Source of the DNA: Clostridia bacterium
Lineage (GTDB): Bacteria > Bacillota > Clostridia > Oscillospirales > CAG-272
Direction: 5' to 3'
Assembly: GCA_017522125.1 (NCBI GenBank)
Contig: JAFXAC010000091.1
Span: 1-51,096 of the forward strand
DNA length: 51,096 nt
In this document: positions 1 to 7,355 of the stretch, in pieces
Numbering within the stretch: position 1 is the stretch's first letter
How the letters are laid out: each line of letters starts with the position of its first letter
Made by a program: the position numbers and the translations under genes
The notes under the pieces: model-generated
The model's database searches: none
What the model saw: only the letters and a program-made list of their open reading frames with translations
What the model was told of the DNA's origin: nothing

Positions 1-25
1 GGTTCGAGCCCAGCAGGGGGAGCCA
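1..25 (+). tRNA. 3' end of a tRNA gene (partial)
   Basis: The window opens inside the T arm: GG, the seven-base loop TTCGAGC, then CCAGC (10-14), which would close a T stem. Next come a seven-base acceptor strand AGGGGGA (15-21), a G discriminator (22) and an encoded CCA (23-25). The anticodon lies outside the window. G73 and an inferred 5' acceptor strand TCCCCCT would suit tRNA-Asn among others, but identity cannot be assigned. Confidence 0.85.
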
Positions 26-29
26 AACG

Positions 30-64
30 AAAAGCGAGTAGCTTGAGCTACTCGCTTTTTGTTT
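30..64 (+). terminator. Intrinsic terminator after the tRNA
   Basis: A 13-bp stem (30-42 with 47-59) around a TTGA loop is followed by a T-rich tail. It starts five bases after the tRNA CCA end. Confidence 0.9.
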
Positions 65-75
65 CCCTTTCTCTT

Positions 76-336
76 GTTCGGCTTGAACCAGCTTCAACTT
101 ATACTTAGCAGTCTGTTTGCAGCTTTGCTGCGAGCACAGTTGCCGCTAAAGCGGCAACTGTGTTAATACAGGTTGTCATTTATGGAGCTTTTTCTTTTTC
201 CCCACCCCAACCCCCCACCCGCACACCCCAGCGCGGCTTGCGCCGCGCGCACGCCCCCGCGCCGTCCCCCCAGGGGGCAACCATCTTACACCATTGCACC
301 CCTTTTGTCCCTTATGCCTTGAAGTTGCTACTTCAA
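76..336. repeat. Palindrome-rich spacer
   Basis: The 358 bases between the terminator and the XRE gene hold no convincing gene. They carry several hairpins with 3-5 nt loops: 76-88 (4 bp), 119-131 (GCAGC/GCTGC, loop TTT), 135-162 (12 bp, loop TAAA), 231-248 (GCGCGGC/GCCGCGC, loop TTGC) and 319-336 (TTGAAGT/ACTTCAA, loop TGCT). The style resembles the hairpin arrays elsewhere in this window, but no constant linker separates the units here. Confidence 0.5.
200..229 (-). other. Putative G-quadruplex motif on the minus strand
   Basis: The plus strand has five C runs (200-203, 205-208, 211-216, 218-220, 226-229) separated by 1-5 bases. Read on the minus strand this fits the G3+N1-7 pattern for a G-quadruplex. 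It lies about 140 bp upstream of the XRE promoter. Formation in vivo is not shown by sequence. Confidence 0.5.
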
Positions 337-368
337 CCGCAGGTTGAAAAATATAAACCATTGGCTTA

Positions 369-397
369 TTGTATAAATGAATTACATGTGATATAAT
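369..397 (+). promoter_or_regulatory. Sigma-A promoter of the XRE repeat gene
   Basis: TTGTAT (369-374), a 17-bp spacer and TATAAT (392-397) with an upstream TG form an extended -10 promoter. An AAAGGAG ribosome binding site follows before the ATG at 423. Confidence 0.75.
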
Positions 398-422
398 TAA
401 TTCAACGAAAGGAGTTGACAAA

Positions 423-1154
423 ATGGAAAATACAAATATGGTTTTAGCAGCAAATATTTTAAAGTATAGAAAGAAAAGCGGTTTAAGTCAAGATGAGCTT
501 GCACAAAAGTTAGGTGTTACTTTCCAATCTGTTTCAAAATGGGAAAATGCAAAAGCCGCCCCCGATGTTACGTTCTTGCCGATAATGGCTGACATTTTCG
601 GTTGCTACATCGATGAGCTGTTTTCACGAGAGGTCAATGCCGAAATTCATTACGACCACTGTGCGGAATTCCCATGGGCGGATGATACCGTTATTCGCGG
701 AGTAGTTTGCGAAGGAAGAAAAATACTGCAATATGATTCTTTAGTCGATAGATTCACCTTTGAGATAATTGGAGATGCAAAGAATGTGCAGAGTGAATGC
801 AATATTGAGGTAAATGGGAATATATCCGGCGGTTGTAAAGCGGGAAAGAATATCAATGTTTCCGGCCTTGTCTCCGGAGGATGTAATTCGGGAGCAGAGA
901 CCGTTATTGGCGGTCTTTTGTCGGGCGGTTGCAATAGTGGTGGAGATATCACGGTCGCAGGCTCTTTTTCGGGAGGCTGTAATACAGGCGGCACAATTAC
1001 TTGCGGTGGAAATCTTTCGGGAGATATTAACTGTGGAGGAGACGTGACAGTAAAGGGAGATGTTGAAGCTGTAAAAATTAAAGGAAATGTTATTTGCAAT
1101 TCTCTGAAATGTGATAAAGTTGAAGGCGACATTACGATAAATAGTGTTGGCTAA
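423..1154 (+). CDS. XRE-family regulator with Cys-containing beta-solenoid-like repeats
   Basis: This 243-residue protein has an N-terminal Cro/C1-type helix-turn-helix (about residues 8-65, with the typical FQSVSKWENAKAAPD recognition segment), so DNA binding is expected. The C-terminal half is built of five consecutive 16-residue units starting at residue 135. Four begin SGGC (SGGCKAG, SGGCNSG, SGGCNSG, SGGCNTG) and the fifth, degenerate one begins SGDIN. The regular Gly/hydrophobic pattern suggests a right-handed beta-solenoid, as in polymer-forming proteins; this is inference. The repeated Cys could bind metal or sense redox, also inference. The start is set by AAAGGAG at 410-416. The gene is clearly AT-richer than most of the window, consistent with acquisition by transfer. 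Confidence 0.85.
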   Translation: MENTNMVLAANILKYRKKSGLSQDELAQKLGVTFQSVSKWENAKAAPDVTFLPIMADIFGCYIDELFSREVNAEIHYDHCAEFPWADDTVIRGVVCEGRKILQYDSLVDRFTFEIIGDAKNVQSECNIEVNGNISGGCKAGKNINVSGLVSGGCNSGAETVIGGLLSGGCNSGGDITVAGSFSGGCNTGGTITCGGNLSGDINCGGDVTVKGDVEAVKIKGNVICNSLKCDKVEGDITINSVG

Positions 1155-1184
1155 AAAGGTTCAAATTTGTTGGGGCAACCCAAG

Positions 1185-1216
1185 AAAAAAGCACTTGCGT
1201 ACGCAAGTGCTTTTTT
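1185..1216. terminator. Bidirectional terminator
   Basis: A perfect 32-nt palindrome (16 bp each side, centre CGTACG) has A6 on one side and T6 on the other. It can end the XRE gene (+) and, after the hairpin array, the SemiSWEET-like transcript (-). Confidence 0.9.
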
Positions 1217-1220
1217 CATC

Positions 1221-1374
1221 CAATCCGAAGGATTGGTAAGGAATCGCCGCGCTCCGCGCGGCGTATGGCATCCGTCGCAAAGCGACGGCATGGCATCACG
1301 CGTAGCGTGTATTTTACCTTTGGATTGATTCTATACACGGCTTTGCCGTGATGATATGCAATTCCTTCGGAATT
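1221..1374. repeat. Hairpin array 1
   Basis: Six perfect hairpins with three-base loops lie in a row: 1221-1235, 1245-1263, 1272-1288, 1297-1309, 1336-1350 and 1360-1374. Stem sequences are unrelated (for example CAATCC, CCGTCGC, CACGGC, AATTCC). Spacers carry GATGATAT- and ATGGCAT-like words. In the sense of the minus-strand gene at 1492-1764 the array lies between its stop codon and the terminator at 1185-1216. No gene is seen here; 1375-1491 holds nothing else recognised. Confidence 0.75.
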
Positions 1375-1491
1375 GATGATATACAGCCCGTGAAAGTTAA
1401 GATATACACGGCCTGCAGAGAGCATCTTTTTGTAAGCCTTGCTTGCAATGGTTATCGCTGTGCTCGGCGGAGTGCGTGTGTATTTTTGCTT

Positions 1492-1764
1492 TTACGCCGC
1501 AACGGCTTTTTCGCGCCTTGCGTTGATAAAGTACAGCCCGAGGTCGATGCTTACAACGATCAAATTGATAAAGTAAAGCGCCACGACGTAGGTGAATTGC
1601 TGATTTACGATCTTGCCTACGATTCCCGAGATATAGCCGATTATGATAGCAATGATGAAAATTACACTTTTTCCTTTAGTTGATTTTGAGCGTATGCTTT
1701 TGTATACGGAGATGGGCCAAGACATACCAAAGCATAGGAGCATAATAATTTCGAAAATCTGCAT
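1492..1764 (-). CDS. SemiSWEET/PQ-loop-like small membrane protein
   Basis: A 90-residue protein with three predicted hydrophobic helices. The first helix carries a PQ-loop-like segment (FGMSWPISVYKSIRSKSTKG), with Trp-Pro at the kink. Length and three-helix layout fit bacterial SemiSWEET-type half transporters, which work as dimers and move small sugars; the substrate here is unknown. The start at 1764 is chosen because AGGAGG lies eight bases upstream; a longer upstream extension lacks a ribosome binding site. It is divergent from a LysR gene across about 110 bp, so LysR control is plausible. Composition is AT-rich. Confidence 0.7.
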   Translation of the reverse strand: MQIFEIIMLLCFGMSWPISVYKSIRSKSTKGKSVIFIIAIIIGYISGIVGKIVNQQFTYVVALYFINLIVVSIDLGLYFINARREKAVAA

Positions 1765-1801
1765 TTTTTCTTCCTCCTGATAAGATACTTTAATTATACT
1801 C

Positions 1802-1830
1802 TTGACAAATGCAAAAGTAAAATATATAAT
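1802..1830 (+). promoter_or_regulatory. lysR promoter
   Basis: TTGACA (1802-1807), 17-bp spacer, TATAAT (1825-1830). It overlaps the region that must also drive the divergent SemiSWEET-like gene (possible minus-strand -10, ATTATA on plus, at 1793-1798). Confidence 0.8.
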
Positions 1831-1843
1831 TATTATCAAAATA

Positions 1844-1858
1844 ATAGGTTTTTCCTAT
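1844..1858. promoter_or_regulatory. Candidate LysR-type operator
   Basis: ATAGG-TTTTT-CCTAT is a 5-5-5 dyad fitting the T-N11-A pattern known for LysR-type regulators. It lies between the lysR promoter and the lysR start, suggesting autoregulation. Assignment is by pattern only. Confidence 0.45.
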
Positions 1859-1873
1859 ATAATGGGGGGAGTT

Positions 1874-2731
1874 ATGGATATACAAAAGCTGAAATATTTT
1901 CAAACGACTGCTCGGCTTGAGCATATCACACGCGCCGCGGAGGTGTTACATATATCTCAGCCGTCCCTCACTCAAGCGATCCATTTGCTTGAGGACGAGC
2001 TTGGCGTGCCGTTGTTTCGGCGCGAGGGAAGGAGAGTGGTGCTGACCGAGTTTGGCGTTTATCTGAAGCAGCGCTTGGACGTGTTGATACCCGAATTCGA
2101 CCGTCTTGCGCTTGAAATGGAGGAATTAAAACAATCGGTCACGAAAAAGGTAAGGCTTAACATACTTGCCGCCTCATCCCTCGTCATAAACGCGATCATG
2201 GAATACAAAAAGGAGAACGGCGAGGCGATCTTTGATTTCGAGCAGAACGAAACGAAAAGCAACTGCGACATACTTATCACGACCAACGGATTGAGCGGCG
2301 AACCCGAAAACAAATGCGCGCGCCGCTTCGTGAAAAAGGAAAAAATTTATCTTGCAGTCCCGCGGGCTTCAAAATATGCCGAGGTCTCGTCGGTAGCTTT
2401 GAGCGAGGTAAGGAACGAAAGCTTTATTATGCTGTCGAACACCCGCCTCTTCGGTGCTATTTGCAGCAGGTATTGCTCCATGGCGGGCTTTTATCCCAAG
2501 GTCATATTCGAATCCGATTCGCCCACCGCCGTGCAGAATATTATCGGTATGGGCGCGGGGATAGCGTTTTGGCCCGAGCACTCGTGGGGCAAGCTTCACG
2601 ATGAAAGCTTGAAGCTCGTCAGTATTGCCGAGCCCGTTTGCGAGCGCGATCTAATCGTGGAGCTGCACGGGCGGCATCCCACGTCCGTTTACGCGGAGGA
2701 TTTTTACAACTTTTTGATAAATAAGCTTTGA
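1874..2731 (+). CDS. LysR-family transcriptional regulator
   Basis: A 285-residue protein with a typical LysR winged helix at residues 1-60 (DIQKLKYFQTTARLEHITRA, then SQPSLTQAIHLLEDELGVPLF) and a C-terminal periplasmic-binding-fold effector domain. The effector is unknown. The start at 1874 is chosen for the usual LysR N terminus and the G-rich SD at 1864-1871; an in-frame ATG at 1862 is the alternative. It is transcribed away from the SemiSWEET-like gene, the usual arrangement for a LysR regulator and its target. Confidence 0.93.
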   Translation: MDIQKLKYFQTTARLEHITRAAEVLHISQPSLTQAIHLLEDELGVPLFRREGRRVVLTEFGVYLKQRLDVLIPEFDRLALEMEELKQSVTKKVRLNILAASSLVINAIMEYKKENGEAIFDFEQNETKSNCDILITTNGLSGEPENKCARRFVKKEKIYLAVPRASKYAEVSSVALSEVRNESFIMLSNTRLFGAICSRYCSMAGFYPKVIFESDSPTAVQNIIGMGAGIAFWPEHSWGKLHDESLKLVSIAEPVCERDLIVELHGRHPTSVYAEDFYNFLINKL

Positions 2732-2753
2732 GATATCTCGGCTAAAGGAAATA

Positions 2754-2782
2754 TTGGATCATTACCATTCGTGTGATATAAT
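2754..2782 (+). promoter_or_regulatory. Promoter upstream of a short ORF
   Basis: TTGGAT (2754-2759), 17-bp spacer, TATAAT (2777-2782) preceded by TGTGA (extended -10). Confidence 0.6.
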
Positions 2783-2806
2783 TTGACAAAGGAAGGCTGT
2801 GGAAAA

Positions 2807-2986
2807 ATGGCAAGAGATCGGCGCGAGGGCGACACGGAAGCCTTCGACGTGCCTCATTTTCCGATCTACGGCTTGAGGGAGATCAGAAAATTCAATAGGA
2901 GAGTCAAGCTGAAATGCGATAAGCAGGTATGGCTTTTGGCTCTTTCACCGACCGCGGTTGCCGTGATCGATGGGTTTATCAGATAA
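2807..2986 (+). CDS. Short hypothetical protein
   Basis: A 59-residue open frame just downstream of a good promoter. A purine-rich AAGGAAGG lies about ten bases before the ATG. The N-terminal half is charged (MARDRREGDTEAFDVPHF) and the C terminus is hydrophobic (VWLLALSPTAVAVIDGFIR), possibly one membrane segment. No family is recognised. It may be a remnant of a longer gene. From 2987 to 3065 only a weak imperfect hairpin is seen. Confidence 0.3.
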   Translation: MARDRREGDTEAFDVPHFPIYGLREIRKFNRRVKLKCDKQVWLLALSPTAVAVIDGFIR

Positions 2987-3065
2987 ATTAAAATCATCAG
3001 TTAAATGCAGAAGCGCGCTTTTGCCGCCTCTGCGTCGGGGATTAATTTTTGTGATGGCGCACGTA

Positions 3066-3094
3066 TTGAAAAGCCCACGATTATGTGATATAAT
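3066..3094 (+). promoter_or_regulatory. Promoter of the DUF2500-like gene
   Basis: TTGAAA (3066-3071), 17-bp spacer, TATAAT (3089-3094) with TGTGA upstream. Confidence 0.75.
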
Positions 3095-3159
3095 TAGCTA
3101 AAGCGTTTGGTGTCAGCCCATTACGAAAGGATATAGTTTATAAGGAGTATATATCAACA

Positions 3160-3501
3160 ATGTTCGGAATGTTTTACGTAGTGTTTTTTCTCGCGATAGC
3201 AATGTTTATCTTCGTTTTCGCAAGGCTCATCATCGAATGGGTCAGGAACAACAACTCACCGAGGCTGTCGGTGGACGCAAGGATCGTGGATAAGCGGACG
3301 TCAATACACTACCATCACGGCAACGGTCACCACCACCACTCGCATTCTTACCACGTTACGTTTGAGGTGCAGAGCGGCGATCGTATAGAGCTGACGGTGC
3401 CGATCAGTGAGTTTGGCTTGCTCGTGGTGGGCGACGAGGGCGTGCTGTCTTTTCAGGGAACGCGCTACCTCGGATTTGATAGGAAAATGAAAGAAAATTG
3501 A
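3160..3501 (+). CDS. DUF2500-like membrane-anchored protein
   Basis: A 113-residue protein with one N-terminal membrane helix (about residues 5-26), a short linker, then a beta-rich soluble domain. The order VDARIVDKR, YHVTFEV, GLLVVGDEGVLSFQGTRYLG matches what is known of DUF2500 proteins, whose function is not established. A His-rich insertion (HYHHGNGHHHHSHSYH, about residues 46-62) lies where such proteins have a variable loop. It could bind metal, which is inference. GGAG lies about 13 bases before the ATG. The next gene follows after 34 bp and is probably co-transcribed. Confidence 0.75.
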   Translation: MFGMFYVVFFLAIAMFIFVFARLIIEWVRNNNSPRLSVDARIVDKRTSIHYHHGNGHHHHSHSYHVTFEVQSGDRIELTVPISEFGLLVVGDEGVLSFQGTRYLGFDRKMKEN

Positions 3502-3535
3502 AGATGCGATCCGATAAAAAAGGCGGTGCGAGGCG

Positions 3536-3952
3536 GTGAAAGAAAAAATCTTTATATACAAATGGTTGATTTCCGTTTTCGTCGGGATCGTCGCCGCAAT
3601 TATTGGGATCGTAGGTTTTATTATAAGCTACGTCGAGATGGGAGTGGTATTTTCGCTGTTTGGTGTCGTTAATACTGCTTGGTACGCGGCTTTTGTTCCG
3701 CATAGCTTCGTGTTCCATAGTAAAAAAATAACGGCTCTTTACGTTTTTAAAAAGCAAGAGGTCAAATACGCCGATATAAGAAGCTGTGATAAGGAAGAAA
3801 GCGGTATCAGAAATTATCCGTGGGGCGCGTATTATCGCGTTATGGCAGACAAGCCGTTTTGGCGAGAGATGAAAATCCCTTCGACGAAGGAAATTGATAT
3901 ACAAGTAAAAAATCACATAGGGCTTGGTAAAATCAAAAGGCGTTTGCCGTAA
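3536..3952 (+). CDS. Membrane protein with a PH-like C-terminal domain
   Basis: A 138-residue protein with a GTG start preceded by AAAGGCGG. Two hydrophobic helices (about residues 9-32 and 36-58) are followed by a short soluble region (KKITALYVFKKQEVKYADI...). This resembles the bacterial PH-like domains found after two membrane helices in DUF304/YdbS-type proteins, a weak resemblance only. No function is assigned. It probably forms a two-gene unit with the DUF2500-like gene. Confidence 0.6.
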   Translation: MKEKIFIYKWLISVFVGIVAAIIGIVGFIISYVEMGVVFSLFGVVNTAWYAAFVPHSFVFHSKKITALYVFKKQEVKYADIRSCDKEESGIRNYPWGAYYRVMADKPFWREMKIPSTKEIDIQVKNHIGLGKIKRRLP

Positions 3953-3969
3953 CGCATCAAGCCAAAGAA

Positions 3970-4191
3970 GGGGCTGTCTCATTTAGCGCAGAACAAAAAT
4001 ACAAAAATAAGTAAAGAAAAAAAGACCGTTTTTTTCGTCCAAAAGGATGAAGAAAGCGGTTTTTTAAGGTAGAAATCCTCACGGATTTCGATTTTTATAC
4101 GTATTTTTTAGCCGCGATTTTGCCCTCTGGCGTACCCTCGTACGCCGACGACGACAAAATCGCGACTTCTGCATCTAACTGAGACAGCCCC
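3970..4191. mobile_element. MITE-like element with 24-25-bp imperfect terminal inverted repeats
   Basis: The left end (3970-3993, starting GGGGCTGTCTCATTTAG) and the reverse complement of the right end (4167-4191, starting GGGGCTGTCTCAGTTAG) match at nearly all positions. The 222-bp interior has no coding frame but several nested hairpins: about 4027-4064 (terminator-like with T runs), 4072-4089 (GAAATCC/GGATTTC) and about 4115-4162 (GCGATTTTG/CAAAATCGC enclosing GGCGTAC/GTACGCC). A non-autonomous element moved by a transposase encoded elsewhere fits this layout. No clear target duplication is seen. It fills most of the gap between 3953 and 4224. Confidence 0.8.
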
Positions 4192-4224
4192 TTTTCTACC
4201 ATTGGTTGATAAAGGATTTCTTTA

Positions 4225-4253
4225 TTGAAAAGCACGGCGGCTTATGCTATAAT
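4225..4253 (+). promoter_or_regulatory. Promoter of the M3-type peptidase gene
   Basis: TTGAAA (4225-4230), 17-bp spacer, TATAAT (4248-4253), with TG two bases before the -10. Confidence 0.8.
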
Positions 4254-4283
4254 TGATTTAGCGAAATATGATGGAGGATAAGA

Positions 4284-5951
4284 ATGAAACGGTCGGTCAG
4301 AATAATTGCTCTGCTTTTGAGCGTTGTGACGCTTGCTTGTGCGCTTTTGTCGTGCGCTAAGGGTGACGACGCTCCTGTCGGCAATACGAGCATTGACGAG
4401 GGCGAAAAATACGTTTTTGAAATCGTTTATCCCTCGGTTCACGTGTCCTCACTGAAATTTGAGCTTACCGATGACGACCTTGAGGAATATAAAGGCGAGG
4501 TGCTTAAGGTCAAGGACTTGTTTAGCAAAGCCGATTCCGTGGGGGTGGATGAATTTAAGGATGCGCTTTATAAGCTTTTGTCCTTCATGGCGCAAATAGA
4601 AACGCAGCGCGATATAGCACAGCTGCAGTATTACTGTGATACGTCGAATTCCGCCGCGTGGAATGATTATCTGTACGCATACGAGGCTTATGATGAAGCG
4701 CACGGGCTTTTCTGGGAGTTTTATAACGAATCCAAGAGCGCGGAAAACGAGCTTTCAAGGGCATTCGTTGACGTAGTGCAAAGGGAATTCGGGGACAGTA
4801 TGATCTCCGTAACTCCGTCTACCGACTCCTATGCGTATGAAATGGAGCTTCTTGAAAAAGAATACAATTCTCTTAAAAATAGCAATGCAAGCGACGAAAG
4901 GATGTTTGAGGTATATAAGGACTACCTCATAGCGGCGGACGGCTATGCCACGTCTGTTCTTACCTCTAATTATTACGAATATTCAAGCAAGCACAGGTAT
5001 TACAGGGGGGATACGCCCGTCCAGCGAAAGGCTCTGCGCAGATACGTAAAAAAATACCTCGTTCCTCTGTATAAGAAGCTTGCCTTAAAAAGCTATACGT
5101 TTGACGCGGGGCTTTCGAGCGCTGAATATACTCTTTCGAACAAGTATTTGGGCGCGAGGTACGATTCATTTGACGAAAACTATCTTGCCGATTATTTCTC
5201 CTCGTTGCCGAAAAGTGCCGCAAATGCTATGCTCGGCGCTTTTGAAAACGACAGGGTGATTATAGCAAGCAAGGCGGGCGCATACAACCACGCAATGCTC
5301 TATCACGCGGGAAATACGCCGATATGCTATTTCCACAAGGACCAAGCGGCGCTTGAAACAATCGCGCACGAGATCGGGCATTATTATGCGGCGGTCGTAA
5401 GCGATAACGAGTGCCACGCATACGACCTTAAGGAAACGCAATCTACTGCAAACACCGCCCTTATGTACAGCTACCTTTCAAGCAAGCTTGGCAACAAGGG
5501 TATAAGGAGCGCGGAGCTGTATTCGCTATCTAATTGGGTCTATCAGGTAATTTGCAGCGTCATCAAGGACGAATTTGACGAGATAATATTTACGCGCGAC
5601 CCGTCGACGCTGACGCTTGCGGATTTTGATCGCATAATGAGCGAGCTTATAGACGAATACGACGTGGGTGGCTTGACGAGTAGCATAAGAAATCAGCTTA
5701 TGACCTATTGGCGAAGGCTTGGGATCGTTTATCCTACGTCGAATTATTGCTACGCTACGGCGGGTATTGCCGCGCTTCAGATATATATGAAAAGCAAGAC
5801 GGACTATTCCGCCGCGTGCGAGGTATACAGAAGGATAGTGGAAGAGCCGCAGGACGGTGGCGTTTTCCTTTCGACTATCGTAAATGCGGGGCTTACGTCG
5901 CCTTATGACGAGCAAACTTACGTCGAGCTGCAAAAGCTTGCGGAAAAATAA
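4284..5951 (+). CDS. M3-family-like metallopeptidase lipoprotein
   Basis: A 555-residue protein. It starts with a lipoprotein signal (MKRSVRIIALLLSVVTLACA, lipobox LLSC near residue 24), so it should be anchored outside the membrane. The zinc motif HEIGHYY lies at about residue 360. Downstream is a Glu-containing segment (ECHAYDLKETQSTANTALM), as in gluzincins of the M3/oligoendopeptidase F type. Family members are usually cytosolic and around 560-600 residues; the lipid anchor is the unusual point. The probable role is cleavage of oligopeptides for nutrition. GGAGG precedes the ATG and the gene has its own promoter. Confidence 0.8.
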   Translation: MKRSVRIIALLLSVVTLACALLSCAKGDDAPVGNTSIDEGEKYVFEIVYPSVHVSSLKFELTDDDLEEYKGEVLKVKDLFSKADSVGVDEFKDALYKLLSFMAQIETQRDIAQLQYYCDTSNSAAWNDYLYAYEAYDEAHGLFWEFYNESKSAENELSRAFVDVVQREFGDSMISVTPSTDSYAYEMELLEKEYNSLKNSNASDERMFEVYKDYLIAADGYATSVLTSNYYEYSSKHRYYRGDTPVQRKALRRYVKKYLVPLYKKLALKSYTFDAGLSSAEYTLSNKYLGARYDSFDENYLADYFSSLPKSAANAMLGAFENDRVIIASKAGAYNHAMLYHAGNTPICYFHKDQAALETIAHEIGHYYAAVVSDNECHAYDLKETQSTANTALMYSYLSSKLGNKGIRSAELYSLSNWVYQVICSVIKDEFDEIIFTRDPSTLTLADFDRIMSELIDEYDVGGLTSSIRNQLMTYWRRLGIVYPTSNYCYATAGIAALQIYMKSKTDYSAACEVYRRIVEEPQDGGVFLSTIVNAGLTSPYDEQTYVELQKLAEK

Positions 5952-6060
5952 GAGAACGCAACGCGAAAGCAAAAGCCGCGGATTGATTTTCTGCGGTTTT
6001 TGTGCTACAATATGGTAAAAGTGCATTTCGGTGATGAAAAGAGGCGCTTTGGAGGGCGAA

Positions 6061-7158
6061 ATGGAAAATAAAAGCATTTACGATATTGCCGTAGTGGGCG
6101 CGGGACCTGCGGGTGCGGTCTTTGCAAAGGAAATGGCGCGCTCTCGCCCCGAGCTTAAGATACTGCTTATCGACGGGCAATCGCCCGACTCCGCAAAGCC
6201 GTGCGGCGGACTTCTTGCGCCCGACGCGCAAAAGCTGCTTGCAAGGTTCGATCTCGTGCTTCCGAAAAGCGTTCTTGAGGACCCGCAGATATTTGCGGTG
6301 GAAACTATAGATATCGACAAGGGGCTCGTCAGGTATTATCAGCGACACTATCTCAATATGGACAGGTACGCCTTTGACCGTTGGCTGATCTCGCTCGTTT
6401 CTCCGAGCGTTGACGTGGTGAAGGGAAGATGCGGCGAGATAAAAAGGGACGGCGAGCTTTACAGCGTCAGCATTGAGCGCGACGGCGGCTCGGAAACGGT
6501 CAGCGCACGCGCCATCGTCGGCGCGGACGGCGGCGGCTCGGTGGTAAGGCGCACGTTTTTTGCGCCTATGCGCGTTCAGTACGTCGCTATTCAGCAATGG
6601 TTTGAAAACAAGGGGCAGAGCCTGCCGTATTACTCCTGCATATTCGACGAAAGGACGAGCGACAGCTGCTCGTGGACGATACATAAGGGCGGCTACGTTA
6701 TTTTCGGCGGCGCTTTCAAAAAGCAGGGTTGCCGAAAGGCGTTTGACGAGCAAAAGGCAAGGCTTGAGGCGTTTATTAAAAACTCCTTCGGCGACGCCGT
6801 AAGGACCGAGGCGTGCCTTGTGTCGAGTCCGCGTGCGATGAAGGATTTTTGCACGGGCAAGGACGGCGTTTTCCTGCTTGGCGAGGCGGCGGGCTTTATA
6901 AGCGCCAGCTCGTTTGAGGGGCTCAGCAGTGCGATGTACAGCGGAAAGGTGCTTGCCGACGCGATCGCGCTTGCGCTCGGAAGGGGCAAAACCTACGCGG
7001 ACGCACAGCGCATATACCGCAAGGATACGCGCTCGCTGCGCCTGAAGCTCCGTATGAAATCGGTCAAAAGGATACTTTTGTGCTGCCCGCTTACGCGCGG
7101 ACTTATAATGAGAAGCGGAATTCAGAGCATTCGCCCCTACGCAAAGGGCGAAAAATAA
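6061..7158 (+). CDS. FAD-dependent oxidoreductase (geranylgeranyl-reductase/FixC-like)
   Basis: A 365-residue flavoprotein. The N-terminal Rossmann motif VVGAGPAGAVFAKEMA binds FAD, and KPCGGLLAPDAQ follows, as in the geranylgeranyl reductase/FixC group. The second FAD motif is GADGGGSVVRR. The third is VFLLGEAAGFISASSFEG (residues about 274-291). Substrate and electron partner are not evident from neighbours. The start at 6061 has GGAGGG seven bases upstream; an upstream in-frame ATG has no ribosome binding site. It lies 109 bp after the peptidase gene and ends at a strong terminator. Confidence 0.85.
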   Translation: MENKSIYDIAVVGAGPAGAVFAKEMARSRPELKILLIDGQSPDSAKPCGGLLAPDAQKLLARFDLVLPKSVLEDPQIFAVETIDIDKGLVRYYQRHYLNMDRYAFDRWLISLVSPSVDVVKGRCGEIKRDGELYSVSIERDGGSETVSARAIVGADGGGSVVRRTFFAPMRVQYVAIQQWFENKGQSLPYYSCIFDERTSDSCSWTIHKGGYVIFGGAFKKQGCRKAFDEQKARLEAFIKNSFGDAVRTEACLVSSPRAMKDFCTGKDGVFLLGEAAGFISASSFEGLSSAMYSGKVLADAIALALGRGKTYADAQRIYRKDTRSLRLKLRMKSVKRILLCCPLTRGLIMRSGIQSIRPYAKGEK

Positions 7159-7163
7159 AAATT

Positions 7164-7201
7164 GCACGAAAACGGCGGGGCAAGCCCCGCCGTTTTCGTG
7201 C
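7164..7201. terminator. Strong hairpin terminator
   Basis: A perfect 17-bp stem (7164-7180 with 7185-7201), loop CAAG, with an internal A4/T4 block but no long external T tract. It lies between the flavoprotein stop and the mgtE promoter. Confidence 0.75.
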
Positions 7202-7248
7202 TTTGGGCGACTGCCGCCGAGCGTGCGGCGTGCAAGGGGATTTGTGTG

Positions 7249-7277
7249 TTGACACGGGTTTTTATTTATGCTATATT
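7249..7277 (+). promoter_or_regulatory. mgtE promoter
   Basis: TTGACA (7249-7254), 17-bp spacer, TATATT (7272-7277). The leader to the ATG at 7356 is only about 70 nt and has one small hairpin (7323-7337), too short for an M-box. Confidence 0.8.
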
Positions 7278-7355
7278 GAATAAAGAGGCATCAAAGGTCG
7301 GTAATACTCAAATATGCTAAAGCGGCGCAAAGCGCCGTTTGTCAGGGGTGATCTA

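Noticed and set aside
160-421. Small open frames in the palindrome-rich spacer
   Set aside because: Proline- and arginine-rich products from C-rich DNA, no ribosome binding site and no family features.
3970-4191. Complete insertion sequence
   Set aside because: Terminal inverted repeats are present but there is no transposase frame, so only a non-autonomous element is supported.
5893-7167. Long open frame antisense to the flavoprotein gene
   Set aside because: No ribosome binding site, Ala/Arg-rich low-similarity product, and it mirrors the codon bias of a well-supported gene on the other strand.
7278-7355. M-box (Mg2+) riboswitch before mgtE
   Set aside because: The leader is about 70 nt with one small hairpin; an M-box needs roughly 160 nt with conserved helices.
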